DNA of 47,160 bases from Caballeronia sordidicola (GTDB taxonomy: Bacteria > Pseudomonadota > Gammaproteobacteria > Burkholderiales > Burkholderiaceae). This document shows positions 33,024 through 42,351 of this stretch, piece by piece (within the stretch, counting starts at the first letter, position 1; each line of letters starts with the position of its first letter). The stretch lies in NCBI RefSeq assembly GCF_000729995.1, contig NZ_JNFG01000210.1, forward strand, positions 1 to 47,160, given 5' to 3'. The notes under the pieces were generated by a model that saw nothing but the letters and a program-made list of their open reading frames with translations, was not told the origin of the DNA and made no database searches. The translations under genes were made by a program, and so were the position numbers.

Positions 33024-34613
33024 ATGCTGGAAGCCAACCTGAAGACTCAGTTGAAAGCGTATCTGGAAAAGGTCAGCCGGCCGATCGAGATCGTCGCTTC
33101 ACTCGACAACTCGCCGAAATCCGTTGAGCTGCAAGGCCTGCTGCATGAAATCGCCACGCTGTCGGACCGCATTGCGGTGATCGAGAAGCGCGACGATGCG
33201 CAACGCAAGCCGTCGTTTTCCATCGGCGAACCGGGCAAACCCACGGGCATCCGCTTCGCGGGCATTCCGATGGGTCATGAATTCACGTCGCTGGTCCTGG
33301 CGCTGCTCCAGACCGGCGGTCATCCGGTCAAACTCGACGACGCGGTGATCGAACAGATCCGCGCGCTCGACGGTGACTATGAGTTTGAAACCTATATCTC
33401 GCTGTCGTGCCAGAACTGCCCGGAAGTCGTGCAGGCGCTGAACGTGATGGCGCTGATCAATCCGCGTATCCGCCAGGTCACCATCGATGGCGCGTTGTTC
33501 CAGGACGAAGTCGAGCAGCGGCAGATTATGGCCGTGCCGACCGTCTACATGAACGGTGAAGTGTTCGGTCAAGGCCGCACGGGCGTGAAGGAAATCCTCG
33601 CGAAGCTCGATAGCAACGCCGGCGCCCGCGCCGCGAAAGAACTCGAAAAGAAAGGCGTATTCGATGTGCTGATCGTCGGCGGCGGACCTGCCGGCGCAGC
33701 GGCTGCCATCTACTCGGCGCGCAAGGGCATCTCGACGGGCGTGGCGGCTGAGCGCTTTGGCGGACAGGTGCTGGATACGCTTGCCATCGAAAACTTTGTC
33801 TCGGTGAAAGAGACCGAAGGACCGCAGTTCGCCACCGCGCTCGAGCAGCACGTGAAGAGCTATGACGTCGACATCATGGACGTACAGCGTGCCGAAGCGC
33901 TCGTGCCGGGCAAGATTCATGAAGTGCGTCTCGCCAACGGCGCGGTGCTGAAAGCGAAGACGATCGTGCTTGCCACGGGTGCTCGCTGGCGCGAAATCAA
34001 CGTGCCGGGTGAGAAGCAATATCGCAATCACGGCGTGGCGTATTGCCCGCATTGCGATGGCCCGCTGTTCAAGGGCAAGCGTGTTGCGGTGATTGGCGGC
34101 GGCAATTCCGGCGTTGAAGCGGCAATCGATCTGGCTGGACTGGTCAGCGCGGTGACGTTGCTGGAATTCGGTTCGGAGTTGCGTGCCGATGCCGTGCTGC
34201 AACGCAAGCTGCGCAGCCTCAAGAACGTGACCATCATCACCCAGGCGCAGACCACGGAAGTCACCGGCGACGGCAAGAAGGTCAACGGTCTTATCTACAA
34301 GGACCAGAGTTCGGGCGAAGCGAAGCACATCGAGCTCGAAGGCGTGTTCGTCCAGATCGGGCTGGTGCCGAATACGGAATGGCTCAAGGGCACGGTCGAG
34401 TTGTCGCGTCACGGCGAGATCGTGGTGGATGCACGGGGCGCGACGTCGGTGCCGGGTGTGTTCGCGGCCGGCGATGTCACCACCGTGCCGTTCAAGCAGA
34501 TCGTGATCGCGGTCGGTGAAGGCGCCAAAGCGTCGCTCAGCGCGTTCGATTACTTGATCCGGAATTCGGAGACGGAAATGGTCGAGGCCAATGCCGAGGA
34601 AGTCGCGGCCTGA
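33024..34613 (+). CDS. ahpF: Alkyl hydroperoxide reductase subunit F
   Basis: A 529-residue flavoprotein that passes electrons from NADH to AhpC. The N-terminal double thioredoxin-like region carries the CQNC pair (Cys129, Cys132) that reduces AhpC. The FAD site is IVGGGPAGAAAAIYSARKG (219-224 core). The NAD site is VAVIGGGNSGVEAAIDLAG, the active disulfide is CPHC (Cys341, Cys344), and GVFAAGDVT is near the C-terminus. All redox pairs are intact. A strong terminator lies 67 bases after the stop. Confidence 0.97.
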   Translation: MLEANLKTQLKAYLEKVSRPIEIVASLDNSPKSVELQGLLHEIATLSDRIAVIEKRDDAQRKPSFSIGEPGKPTGIRFAGIPMGHEFTSLVLALLQTGGHPVKLDDAVIEQIRALDGDYEFETYISLSCQNCPEVVQALNVMALINPRIRQVTIDGALFQDEVEQRQIMAVPTVYMNGEVFGQGRTGVKEILAKLDSNAGARAAKELEKKGVFDVLIVGGGPAGAAAAIYSARKGISTGVAAERFGGQVLDTLAIENFVSVKETEGPQFATALEQHVKSYDVDIMDVQRAEALVPGKIHEVRLANGAVLKAKTIVLATGARWREINVPGEKQYRNHGVAYCPHCDGPLFKGKRVAVIGGGNSGVEAAIDLAGLVSAVTLLEFGSELRADAVLQRKLRSLKNVTIITQAQTTEVTGDGKKVNGLIYKDQSSGEAKHIELEGVFVQIGLVPNTEWLKGTVELSRHGEIVVDARGATSVPGVFAAGDVTTVPFKQIVIAVGEGAKASLSAFDYLIRNSETEMVEANAEEVAA

Positions 34614-34680
34614 AACAATTACGTGAAGCGTTTCACCTTACGAATAGCTGCTTAAGCCTGATCTAGTTGCTGCATTCGAA

Positions 34681-34722
34681 CGCCCGATAATCACCTACCA
34701 TGTTGATTATCGGGCGTTTTTT
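34681..34722 (+). terminator. Rho-independent terminator after ahpF
   Basis: CGCCCGATAATCA (34681-34693) and TGATTATCGGGCG (34704-34716) form a perfect 13-bp stem with a ten-base loop, followed by six T. Confidence 0.93.
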
Positions 34723-34906
34723 CATTTTCGCTCGAGCTTTCATCATGTAAAAAATGCCGCAAATTGGGCGATTTATAAATTGTCTAAAGAATTACCTTGA
34801 GCTGCCGTAGATACCGGGGGTGAGACTCTGTTCTCGTATCGAGTTCACACCTGCGGCCATCGGACAGCACTTGCCGATGAACAAATCATCTCGAGGTCAT
34901 GACGGT

Positions 34907-35374
34907 ATGGGAATTCTCGGAAACACCTTCAGCTCGTTTTTCCGCAGCCACGGGCGGTCACACCCCGGCATGGCGCAAAAGCTCGAACGCGCGCTTCGGC
35001 GCGAAGGCGACTTGAAACGCGAACTGACGCAATTGCAGCTCAGGATGTCATCGGTTGAGCCTGGCATCGACGTCAAGATGGACCTGATGAAATTCGATGT
35101 CGCGCAGGAAAAAGCCGCGGTCGCGAGTTTGACAGCGGCGTTGCTCAGCGCGCAGGAAGACCTGGAACTCGAGAAGGCAAACCGGTCGGCTGCGGTTCAT
35201 TTGCTGAAGAAACATGGCGTGATCGATGGTGTTTCTTACGCGAGTTTTACGCGCGAGCAGCGGGTCGAGTTGATCGCCGTGGCAATGGACGAGGTTGCGG
35301 GGAAAGAGACGACTATCCGGTGGCGGGCGAGGTCGCCGGCTAACGCGAAGTCGGGTAAAAGCAAGGGGTCGTAA
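34907..35374 (+). CDS. Coiled-coil hypothetical protein
   Basis: About 155 residues from the ATG at 34907. Residues about 20-100 are charged and heptad-like (KLERALRREGDLKRELTQLQ, later QEDLELEKANRSAAVHLLKK), so a coiled coil is likely. The C-terminus is basic (RWRARSPANAKSGKSKGS). GAGGT lies nine bases upstream of 34907. Other in-frame starts (ATG 34877, GTG 34820) lack ribosome binding sites. It is convergent with the end of the type VI block and is not obviously related to it. No family recognised. Confidence 0.6.
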   Translation: MGILGNTFSSFFRSHGRSHPGMAQKLERALRREGDLKRELTQLQLRMSSVEPGIDVKMDLMKFDVAQEKAAVASLTAALLSAQEDLELEKANRSAAVHLLKKHGVIDGVSYASFTREQRVELIAVAMDEVAGKETTIRWRARSPANAKSGKSKGS

Positions 35375-35516
35375 GGGGTGCGCGGCGGTGAGCTTTGCGA
35401 CCGGGAATCCTGGCTTGCTTGCATTGATGTCTTTGCGGCCGTCTTCCGCATTTAATCTGCGTACGCCTCCTTTAGCTCCGGCAATGCGTCGATGCAAAGG
35501 CCATGCGCGCGCATGG

Positions 35517-37286
35517 TTAGAAGCTCGGCCCATCAAACTCGCAGCTCGGATACCGCTTCTCGACGCCATCCGTCCTCACGACCAATCGCACGAAAATATT
35601 CGACGAAGCGTACCGCGCCATGAACCGGTTCAGCACATCGCTGAATAAGGCGACGTCACCTGCCCCCAGAAATCCGCCGGAATGAAGCGACACCTCGATT
35701 TCAACTCCACGCTCCAACCGGTTGCGCCCGAGGCGCTGCAAAGTGCGCAAGCGGACATCGTGCACCGCGTCAATGCGGCGCTGGTTTTGTTCATCCCGGG
35801 TCCAGTTATAGAGCGACAGCACTTCTCGCAATACCACCGTGTCCAACATTGCTAGTCCATTAGCCGCGAAGTGCGACATCACCTTCCACTGATAGCGCTC
35901 TGTTTCAGGAGGATAAGCCGGCACGCTTGGCTTCGTCAGATTGCTTACCTTCTCAATACCGGAGAGCGCCGATATCGGCTCTGTCAAAGCGGCCTCGCGC
36001 AGCTCCATGCGTGGCAACGTACCGTTGTTAGCCAGCACACGCGCGGTGATATGGTCGTCCGGAACGCTGCCGGGCACATCCCAAGCAAGACCGCCTAGCG
36101 CCAACCACATCTCGCGTGTCCCGGATGGCCCGAGAACATTCCGCGTATGGAAATAGCGTTCGGGTGCTTCATGCCTCAGCATTCCACCACGATGCCGGAA
36201 CTCCTCGAACGGTACGTAATGGTGCTTCTCAGCTGATCTATGATCAACTGCAATCACGGTCAACGCAGAATAGGGTTCGACGTGCTCACCAACCGCGCGT
36301 GGCGTACGTACGCGGTAGTCATGCTCATATGCATCCGTCTGGATTGGCTCGGCATCCAGTTCGAACAGGTTGACCACAGGTGTACAGTGCAGGCGAAAAT
36401 TGGACGCATCGATCCGCGTGTCAGACGGCAATGGACGGCTGAGTACGATCTCGAACTCGACATGCATTTCGTCCACAGGAACCGTTGCCGAATCAAAGCC
36501 GCACAGATCAATGAAGTGAAACTTCTCGGGGAATGTGAAGTATTCGAGCAGACCTTGCTCGCCATCGCATTGCGGGTTTGCATCGGGCCATACACGGGTC
36601 TCAGGACCGAAGCCCGACGCCTCAATACGCAAACCTCTTGCCACCTGGCCACGACCGTCGTGAACGGATGGCATACAAACCGTGATCGAACTTACGTCGC
36701 GGGTAAGCGCAGCGTAGAGCACCGACGCATCCGCGCGTGCACGGTGCAGGTAAAGGCGAATACACGACAAGTCACCCAGCGCGTGTTGATCAAAGCGTTG
36801 CGGTTCAAATACGATACGGACTACGCTCCGACCGTCCGCGCGTGTTGATGTGGAGGCATCGGTTAGTGTTAGCGGTAGAACATGAACCGCTCTCGTCGTG
36901 CGGTAGATGCAAGTAGTCTTCGCTGGTCCGACAGGTTTCGAGCGCACTGCAACGCCTGCCGGCACTAAATTCGATCCAACCCTGTCCCTGCGCGGTGCAC
37001 ACTCAAGAATTGCCAGCGAAGGGATCGTGCGTACCATGTGCGGCCAAAGCATGCTGACGATAGGCTCCGTTATTTCCGGCATATCGTCGTCGAGCTTTTC
37101 GCGCAAGCGCGCGCTTAAAAAGGCGAAACCCTGGAACAAGCGCTCGACGTTCTCGTCTGGAGCGCCAACATTCGTCAATCCGAGACGACGCGCTGCTTCC
37201 GGATGCGCTTGCGCGAACTCCTTGCTCGCCTCGCGGAGATAGCGCATTTCAGCTTCGTAATACTTGAGGGTTTTATTTTCGCTCAC
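35517..37286 (-). CDS. tssF: Type VI secretion baseplate protein TssF
   Basis: A 589-residue protein of the TssF/VasA/ImpG family, a wedge component of the T6SS baseplate. The N-terminus (KYYEAEMRYLREASKEFAQAHPEAARRLGL, split here as KYYEAEMRYLREASKEFAQA and the rest) and the following RLFQGFAFLSARLREKLDDD and LLWPH-like SMLWPHMVR segments are diagnostic. It appears complete. Its ATG overlaps the tssM stop by four bases, so translation is coupled. TssF normally works as TssF2-TssG and tssG usually follows directly; no tssG is present downstream here. Confidence 0.93.
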   Translation of the reverse strand: MSENKTLKYYEAEMRYLREASKEFAQAHPEAARRLGLTNVGAPDENVERLFQGFAFLSARLREKLDDDMPEITEPIVSMLWPHMVRTIPSLAILECAPRRDRVGSNLVPAGVAVRSKPVGPAKTTCIYRTTRAVHVLPLTLTDASTSTRADGRSVVRIVFEPQRFDQHALGDLSCIRLYLHRARADASVLYAALTRDVSSITVCMPSVHDGRGQVARGLRIEASGFGPETRVWPDANPQCDGEQGLLEYFTFPEKFHFIDLCGFDSATVPVDEMHVEFEIVLSRPLPSDTRIDASNFRLHCTPVVNLFELDAEPIQTDAYEHDYRVRTPRAVGEHVEPYSALTVIAVDHRSAEKHHYVPFEEFRHRGGMLRHEAPERYFHTRNVLGPSGTREMWLALGGLAWDVPGSVPDDHITARVLANNGTLPRMELREAALTEPISALSGIEKVSNLTKPSVPAYPPETERYQWKVMSHFAANGLAMLDTVVLREVLSLYNWTRDEQNQRRIDAVHDVRLRTLQRLGRNRLERGVEIEVSLHSGGFLGAGDVALFSDVLNRFMARYASSNIFVRLVVRTDGVEKRYPSCEFDGPSF

Positions 37287-40200
37287 GGCTGCAGCTCCAG
37301 TGGAAGAGGAGGCAGCATTGCGACCGCTGCTATTTTTGACGAGCCGGCGCCAATCGCAAAGATCCGCTCAGGCATCTTGAAGCCGCGTAGTTTGAGCAGG
37401 TCGAGCGGTCCAGCACCCGTTTGAGTACGGAGCACATAATGCAATGGTTCCGCGTTTCCCTGAGTCCAGGTCAATGCCGTACGCGTACTGTCCAGAGGGC
37501 TCGTCTCCGCCTTTTCCAGCAAACGCAAGAAGGCCCAGTCCCCGGTGTTCTCAAAGGCGATTCGCGTGCCTGCATCAAACGTCTGCCACGTCAGAATTGC
37601 CCGGCCGTTCAAGCCGTTGCCCGGCCATTGCAATGCCTTCCAGGTCTCGCGCTCGTTGAAATACACAATCGGCACGCCATCGATAGTGAGCTCCGTGCGC
37701 GTTACGTCCACGGTGGAAAGCGCCATCAGATCGAAGCGATAGCCCGCATCGCCTTGCGCATAAAGCCGTGCGCCGGTAGCGGATAGTTGCGCGAGCGCTT
37801 TCAGGAACGCCGGGTCGAATCGAAGCGCTTGTGGCGCAAGTTCGTTCGGCATCCAGCGGTCACCGCTTTGTTGAAGCACGCCGGCCAGCTGCGTCGTTAT
37901 GAAACGGGCAATCAGACCGGTATCGGGACGTATGTAGCGGCCGAGCTCTGCAAACGATGCATCAGCGGAAGCGTCAGCGAAAGGATAATGCCCGTCGAAT
38001 GCCGTCTTGAACGGCGTCGCGACACCATTTCGCCAGAGATCGTTAAGGCTTGCAGCGGCTGGGGTCAAGATTGTTTGCCAAGCGGTGTCGAGCGGTCGTG
38101 CAAACAGCGCATTGCCGAACCCCGCCCAGTGTGCGCCGAGACTGGCTGCCGTCAAGTTGGCATCGTCGCGAGCTTGCATCAGCTCCGACAACTTACCCTG
38201 GAATATGGCCTGCGCCAGTGCTCGGGCCATTGCTTGCGGCTCGGGGCTCGATGCGATTTGTTGCAGTTTCAAGCGCACCGCCGTCACGCGATTGAGGTAA
38301 TGCGCGAGACTGATATCGTTTGATGCTGCCGCTGTTTTCGTCCCGCTTCGGTTGTCCGCGCTATCGCCCATCAACGCCAGTAATGGTCCGAATGAGGGGT
38401 CAAGAGGATTCACCTGCAACGATTGAACCTGCGAGCTTGCATCGCCACCGTGCAAGAGATCTTGAGCCTTGCGCACAAGCGTATCTGATAGCGCTTGTGA
38501 TTGCCGTCCAGCTTGAGCTTGAAATTGCACTGATTTCATCAGTGCAATCAGAGGCGACTGCTGGGCGTCGGCGAGTCGGGTCAATTGATCGATAGCGCCA
38601 CTCAGGTTTGTCGACGGCTGCCACTGCACGCTATTGAGAAAACCCTCCCACGCCGCAGCGTAGTCAGCGAAATAGCGCTGGATGAGGCGTTGTTTGATGT
38701 TTTCCTGCGAGTCATCGCCGGCGTCTTGCGTCGCATCCTTTTTCCCGGATGTTGCGGCAAGCACCCAATCGCCGCCGGTTTTGCGCTCACGAGAAATCCT
38801 GTCAATCGATTCGGCGACGACACCGTCCCAAGCGGCTCGCGTAAAGATGCCCGGTACGCTTTGCACCGTAGCAAACAAGCCGCGCGCATCCGCACCGTTC
38901 AGAAGAGTGGTGAGCGTTGCATCGGAATACTTTCCTTTGGCTTCGTCTATCAGGCTCCTGTAAAGAGCGTCGTCAGCGTTCTGCAGGCCGATCTGGTTGA
39001 CCAGCGCATCGCGAGCGCCCTCGATGGTCGGATCGAGCGAAACGTCATTGATATCTGTCCGCCATTCTGGATGTGCCGGAAGTTGATTCGCGTAGAAGCC
39101 AGCGAGGTACGGTGCCTTGTCGAGCCACTCGCCCGGGGGCATGTCGGGCGGCGCGGCCCACGTAACGAGAAGTTGTTGCGTGAGGAACGCTGGATCGGCT
39201 CGCTTTGGTTCAGCAAGCATCAGGTAAGCCTTCAGTGCGTTGTAGTAACGCTGCATGGCCTCAGGACCCTGCGGACTGTCGGACCGCAGCTCCGTAAGCG
39301 TGACGAGCGTTGATTGCAACGACCGCGCGACCGGCTCTTGTAGGTTGCGCGTGCTCACCGTCCTATACGGCTGCCAGAGCGTAGCGAGGATGGCATCGTT
39401 GGAATTCAGGCCCGCGCGCAGGTACCAAGGTGCGCCGTGTTGGCGGCGCTCTTCGAGCATCTCTATGGTTTGCTGGAGCTGCAGTTGCGTACGTATCGCA
39501 GCACTGCTGCCCGACGAAGCGGCCAATGCCTGCTTTGCCGTCGCATCCGCCGATCGCACGATGCTCTGATTGCCGATGAAAGAGATCACGAGCGCCACGT
39601 ACCACGCCATCGTCGCGACGGCGGCCATTGCAGCAATCGCGTTCGGCCAATGGAATCCGATGCGCTTACCGCGTTGAGCGCGTACCGCTGTGGCTAGAAA
39701 CTGCCACGTTGGCAATACCGACGCGGGTAGCAGCGCAGGTTGATCGGGATCGATGACAAATGACGCCGCATAGGCAGGCGCGAACACCATGCCGGCAAGC
39801 GACGCACGACGCCATTTCGATGCAACCAGCGCATCGAATTGCGCGGTGATCCGACTGCTTTGATGGTCCATGTATTGCGAGAGCTGCGCCATGTAGGGAA
39901 TCCGGCGCGGCTCGAACAACGCAAGCGTTCCGCGGTGGCTGCTGCCGCGCATGATGGTGTACAGATCGGATGAGAAAGTCGAGGGCTCGTTTAGGGTCAG
40001 GCCGACAGCCTCGTAGGTGTCGGGGCGGCGGCCGCCGACTTCCACGCTATGGAGCAGGTAGACCGGAGCAGCCCATTTCAGATCGATTGCCTGGGTCGCA
40101 AGGGTGCGGGCAAGCTCGGTGTCGGGACGACTGGCATCGGTCGTGCGCATGACGTGCGCTACTGCATCAATAGGATGGCGCCAACGCATTCGGCTGATCT

Positions 40201-40741
40201 GCTCGCGCCAAGTTTTCGCATCTACGTTCTCAGGCGATGCATGCAGCAAGACCGCATGTTCAGTAAGTACAAAACCGGTCTGACGCAGACCCGGTGCGAC
40301 TGTTTCGGTTAGCGCGTCTTCGCCGGTGACGAGAAGCCAAGGTTGGCGGTACTTCCAGCGCCAGCCGAATTGCGCATGGAGTTCAGAGCGAAGCTCAGTT
40401 AAGCGTGGGTCGTATTTTGACGGCTTGACAAGATCCCCTTCCGTCGATGCGCTCCGGTCTTGGCGACGAAACAGCAAGCCCATTGCGCGATATGCGCCCG
40501 CTTCCGACGCACAGACATGGAGCATGAATATCGCAACGAGGACGCCAAGAATCCACAACGACGCGGTCTTCTTTTCCTCGATTCCCTGGATGTGCACCAA
40601 GTCGCCCTTTACCCAAACTACCGCGAGCGCGAGAGCTGCTAGGACGATAGCCAGCAGAGCGAAACCCCACACAGCGATAGGCTTTACCTCGGGTGTCGGT
40701 GCGACCGCCTCAATTGGCGGGTTTGTCTGCTCGATTTTCAT
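37283..40741 (-). CDS. tssM: Type VI secretion membrane-complex protein TssM (IcmF-like), NTPase site degenerate
   Basis: A 1152-residue inner-membrane protein of the TssM/IcmF family. Membrane segments are predicted at about 22-44, 61-78 and 368-389, then a large periplasmic part that would contact TssJ and the C-terminal IcmF domain. In the cytoplasmic loop the usual P-loop after PW(Y/L)LV reads TGEDALTETVAPGL, with no GKT. The usual TKxD motif is replaced by HSVE, so nucleotide binding is probably lost. Some known TssM proteins also lack Walker A. It overlaps the upstream gene by 32 bases and tssF by four. Confidence 0.9.
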   Translation of the reverse strand: MKIEQTNPPIEAVAPTPEVKPIAVWGFALLAIVLAALALAVVWVKGDLVHIQGIEEKKTASLWILGVLVAIFMLHVCASEAGAYRAMGLLFRRQDRSASTEGDLVKPSKYDPRLTELRSELHAQFGWRWKYRQPWLLVTGEDALTETVAPGLRQTGFVLTEHAVLLHASPENVDAKTWREQISRMRWRHPIDAVAHVMRTTDASRPDTELARTLATQAIDLKWAAPVYLLHSVEVGGRRPDTYEAVGLTLNEPSTFSSDLYTIMRGSSHRGTLALFEPRRIPYMAQLSQYMDHQSSRITAQFDALVASKWRRASLAGMVFAPAYAASFVIDPDQPALLPASVLPTWQFLATAVRAQRGKRIGFHWPNAIAAMAAVATMAWYVALVISFIGNQSIVRSADATAKQALAASSGSSAAIRTQLQLQQTIEMLEERRQHGAPWYLRAGLNSNDAILATLWQPYRTVSTRNLQEPVARSLQSTLVTLTELRSDSPQGPEAMQRYYNALKAYLMLAEPKRADPAFLTQQLLVTWAAPPDMPPGEWLDKAPYLAGFYANQLPAHPEWRTDINDVSLDPTIEGARDALVNQIGLQNADDALYRSLIDEAKGKYSDATLTTLLNGADARGLFATVQSVPGIFTRAAWDGVVAESIDRISRERKTGGDWVLAATSGKKDATQDAGDDSQENIKQRLIQRYFADYAAAWEGFLNSVQWQPSTNLSGAIDQLTRLADAQQSPLIALMKSVQFQAQAGRQSQALSDTLVRKAQDLLHGGDASSQVQSLQVNPLDPSFGPLLALMGDSADNRSGTKTAAASNDISLAHYLNRVTAVRLKLQQIASSPEPQAMARALAQAIFQGKLSELMQARDDANLTAASLGAHWAGFGNALFARPLDTAWQTILTPAAASLNDLWRNGVATPFKTAFDGHYPFADASADASFAELGRYIRPDTGLIARFITTQLAGVLQQSGDRWMPNELAPQALRFDPAFLKALAQLSATGARLYAQGDAGYRFDLMALSTVDVTRTELTIDGVPIVYFNERETWKALQWPGNGLNGRAILTWQTFDAGTRIAFENTGDWAFLRLLEKAETSPLDSTRTALTWTQGNAEPLHYVLRTQTGAGPLDLLKLRGFKMPERIFAIGAGSSKIAAVAMLPPLPLELQP

Positions 40742-41987
40742 GCGAAGGCTTCTTATGAGCGTAAAGGATCGCTGCCTGTATGGTCTGCGTGCGATTCAAA
40801 AGTATTTGTGGACCATCCAGACCTGATTCCGTCGCCGCAGCGACCGAGAGCCAGGGGGCAACCCCACCGGCATGACCGATCGCAAGATCAGGCTCATGTC
40901 GTGCATCGGCTCCCGATACGCCTAACATTCCGGCTTGCCTGAATGCGCTTGAGAGGAGCACGTTTTCGTCTCCTTTCATGCCGGTTGTCCACGTGTGCCG
41001 AACAGCAGCTGGGGCAGCCTTTCCCCAGCCAACAGCGGCGACAACGCCCTCCGCCAGCCTATCCGGCGCCGCAGCAACGGGACGATGCAAAGTAGCCAGA
41101 GGTTCGATAAGAGCCAAGCGCATCCCAGATTTGGCTAGCAAAACCGCGACTCCGCCTTCTGTGCTTTCTGCTGGTGACAGGTCATGCAACTGCGCTGCAA
41201 TGACCAGCAGGGGCCGGCGCGTTGTTGAGTCGAGCCACGCGTCCGCAATCATCAATCCGTCGCTATCCGATGCAACCTTGCAATCGAACGGCGGTAATCC
41301 GCAGGCGGCAATCACCGCGCGTAACTGCTGTAATTGACCCGCTGTCTTGTGGCCGCCGGTTACGACGAGCTGCACGGTTGGCAAGCGACTCGAGCCCATC
41401 GCTGCCAGCACGTGCAGCTGCTCCGAAATCGGTATAAGAAGGTGGGCATAGAGCTTGCCATAGGGTGTTACGGGCGCTTGCTGCAGCACCCGAGAAAGCA
41501 CAGAGTCAACCTGTTCGCTATGCGATCGACCTTCCAGCAGACGTGTATGTCGCACTACCGTGCTACCGTCTTGCAGTGGTTGGGTCCGGAGCATCGGCGG
41601 TCCGTCGATGACCGTTCGTGCAAGTCCCTGACCGTCCAGCGGGAATTGATATGCGTAGGCCAGAATCAGAAGTGGCTCCTGTCCGCGTGCAATGAGGACA
41701 CGACGCCGGTTTTCCCTGTGCTGGTTGTAGTAGAGCGCATGCAGATGTTCCGTCTCATAGACCGCGCGCGTGAAACCGAGAATGAGAGCGAACAGGGCCT
41801 GTGGACCTCCGAGGATGCACAGCCAAAACCATAATCCCCGCGCCGGCGTGCCGGTTGACCAGATCAGCAATACCACAACGGCTCCGAACACAGAGCACAT
41901 AGCCCAGATGAACAACCACGGACGAAGCCTCAGCCCACGTACTGGGTACGGCTTTGGTGGTCCGATGTTTGAGAGGTTGATAGGCAT
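40710..41987 (-). CDS. T6SS-associated two-TM protein of unknown function
   Basis: A 425-residue protein encoded between PAAR and tssM and overlapping tssM by 32 bases. Two membrane helices are predicted near the N-terminus (about 24-43 and 51-72), followed by a soluble domain of 350 residues. That domain has conserved-looking runs such as VQLVVTGGHKTAGQLQQLRA and VAVLLAKSGMRLALIEPLAT. No TssL, TssK or TssJ signature and no OmpA peptidoglycan-binding motif is visible. The overlap suggests it acts with TssM in the membrane complex; that is inference. Confidence 0.75.
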   Translation of the reverse strand: MPINLSNIGPPKPYPVRGLRLRPWLFIWAMCSVFGAVVVLLIWSTGTPARGLWFWLCILGGPQALFALILGFTRAVYETEHLHALYYNQHRENRRRVLIARGQEPLLILAYAYQFPLDGQGLARTVIDGPPMLRTQPLQDGSTVVRHTRLLEGRSHSEQVDSVLSRVLQQAPVTPYGKLYAHLLIPISEQLHVLAAMGSSRLPTVQLVVTGGHKTAGQLQQLRAVIAACGLPPFDCKVASDSDGLMIADAWLDSTTRRPLLVIAAQLHDLSPAESTEGGVAVLLAKSGMRLALIEPLATLHRPVAAAPDRLAEGVVAAVGWGKAAPAAVRHTWTTGMKGDENVLLSSAFRQAGMLGVSGADARHEPDLAIGHAGGVAPWLSVAAATESGLDGPQILLNRTQTIQAAILYAHKKPSHENRADKPAN

Positions 41988-42015
41988 TGGCGGTTAGTTT
42001 TTCCCGATTCACCGG

Positions 42016-42306
42016 TTAAGCGTCGGAAAACGAATCCGTTTGCGACGCGATCAACACGGGATAGGGCTGGCAGTTGCAAAGACACAGATCGTTAGCAAGG
42101 GCCATTTCCCTACCACTTGCGTTTTTGCTCGACGACCTTGTGCCCACGCAACTAATCCGCCCGTATGTCTTGCACTGCGGACACCAAACCGGATCGTCTT
42201 CGTACGCCGCTTCGCGTCCGTCGAGCAGGTCGTTGCGTCTTGGCGCCTCAACTACACCTTCCACGTTTGTTCGGTCACCATTGCAGATGTATGCGCGTCT
42301 TGTCAT
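42016..42306 (-). CDS. PAAR-like spike-tip protein
   Basis: A 96-residue protein resembling the PAAR-domain proteins of Burkholderia T6SS clusters: RRAYICNGDRTNVEGVV at the start, a Cys pair CPQCKTYG, and the ending ALANDLCLCNCQPYPVLIAS. PAAR proteins cap the VgrG trimer and sharpen or load the spike. It lies two genes downstream of the candidate effector in the same run. The order vgrG-effector-immunity-PAAR is a common cargo layout. Confidence 0.8.
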   Translation of the reverse strand: MTRRAYICNGDRTNVEGVVEAPRRNDLLDGREAAYEDDPVWCPQCKTYGRISCVGTRSSSKNASGREMALANDLCLCNCQPYPVLIASQTDSFSDA

Positions 42307-42351
42307 CGTTTTCTGGTCCTGAGTGCGGTGAGAAGGAGATGTGTCATTTTC

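Noticed and set aside
33099..34412. 437-codon minus-strand ORF opposite ahpF
   Set aside because: Antisense shadow; ahpF is unambiguous on the plus strand.
35048..35569. Possible tssG remnant downstream of tssF
   Set aside because: The 173-residue frame is Arg/Pro-rich and lacks any TssG-like segment; it is a shadow of the coiled-coil gene.
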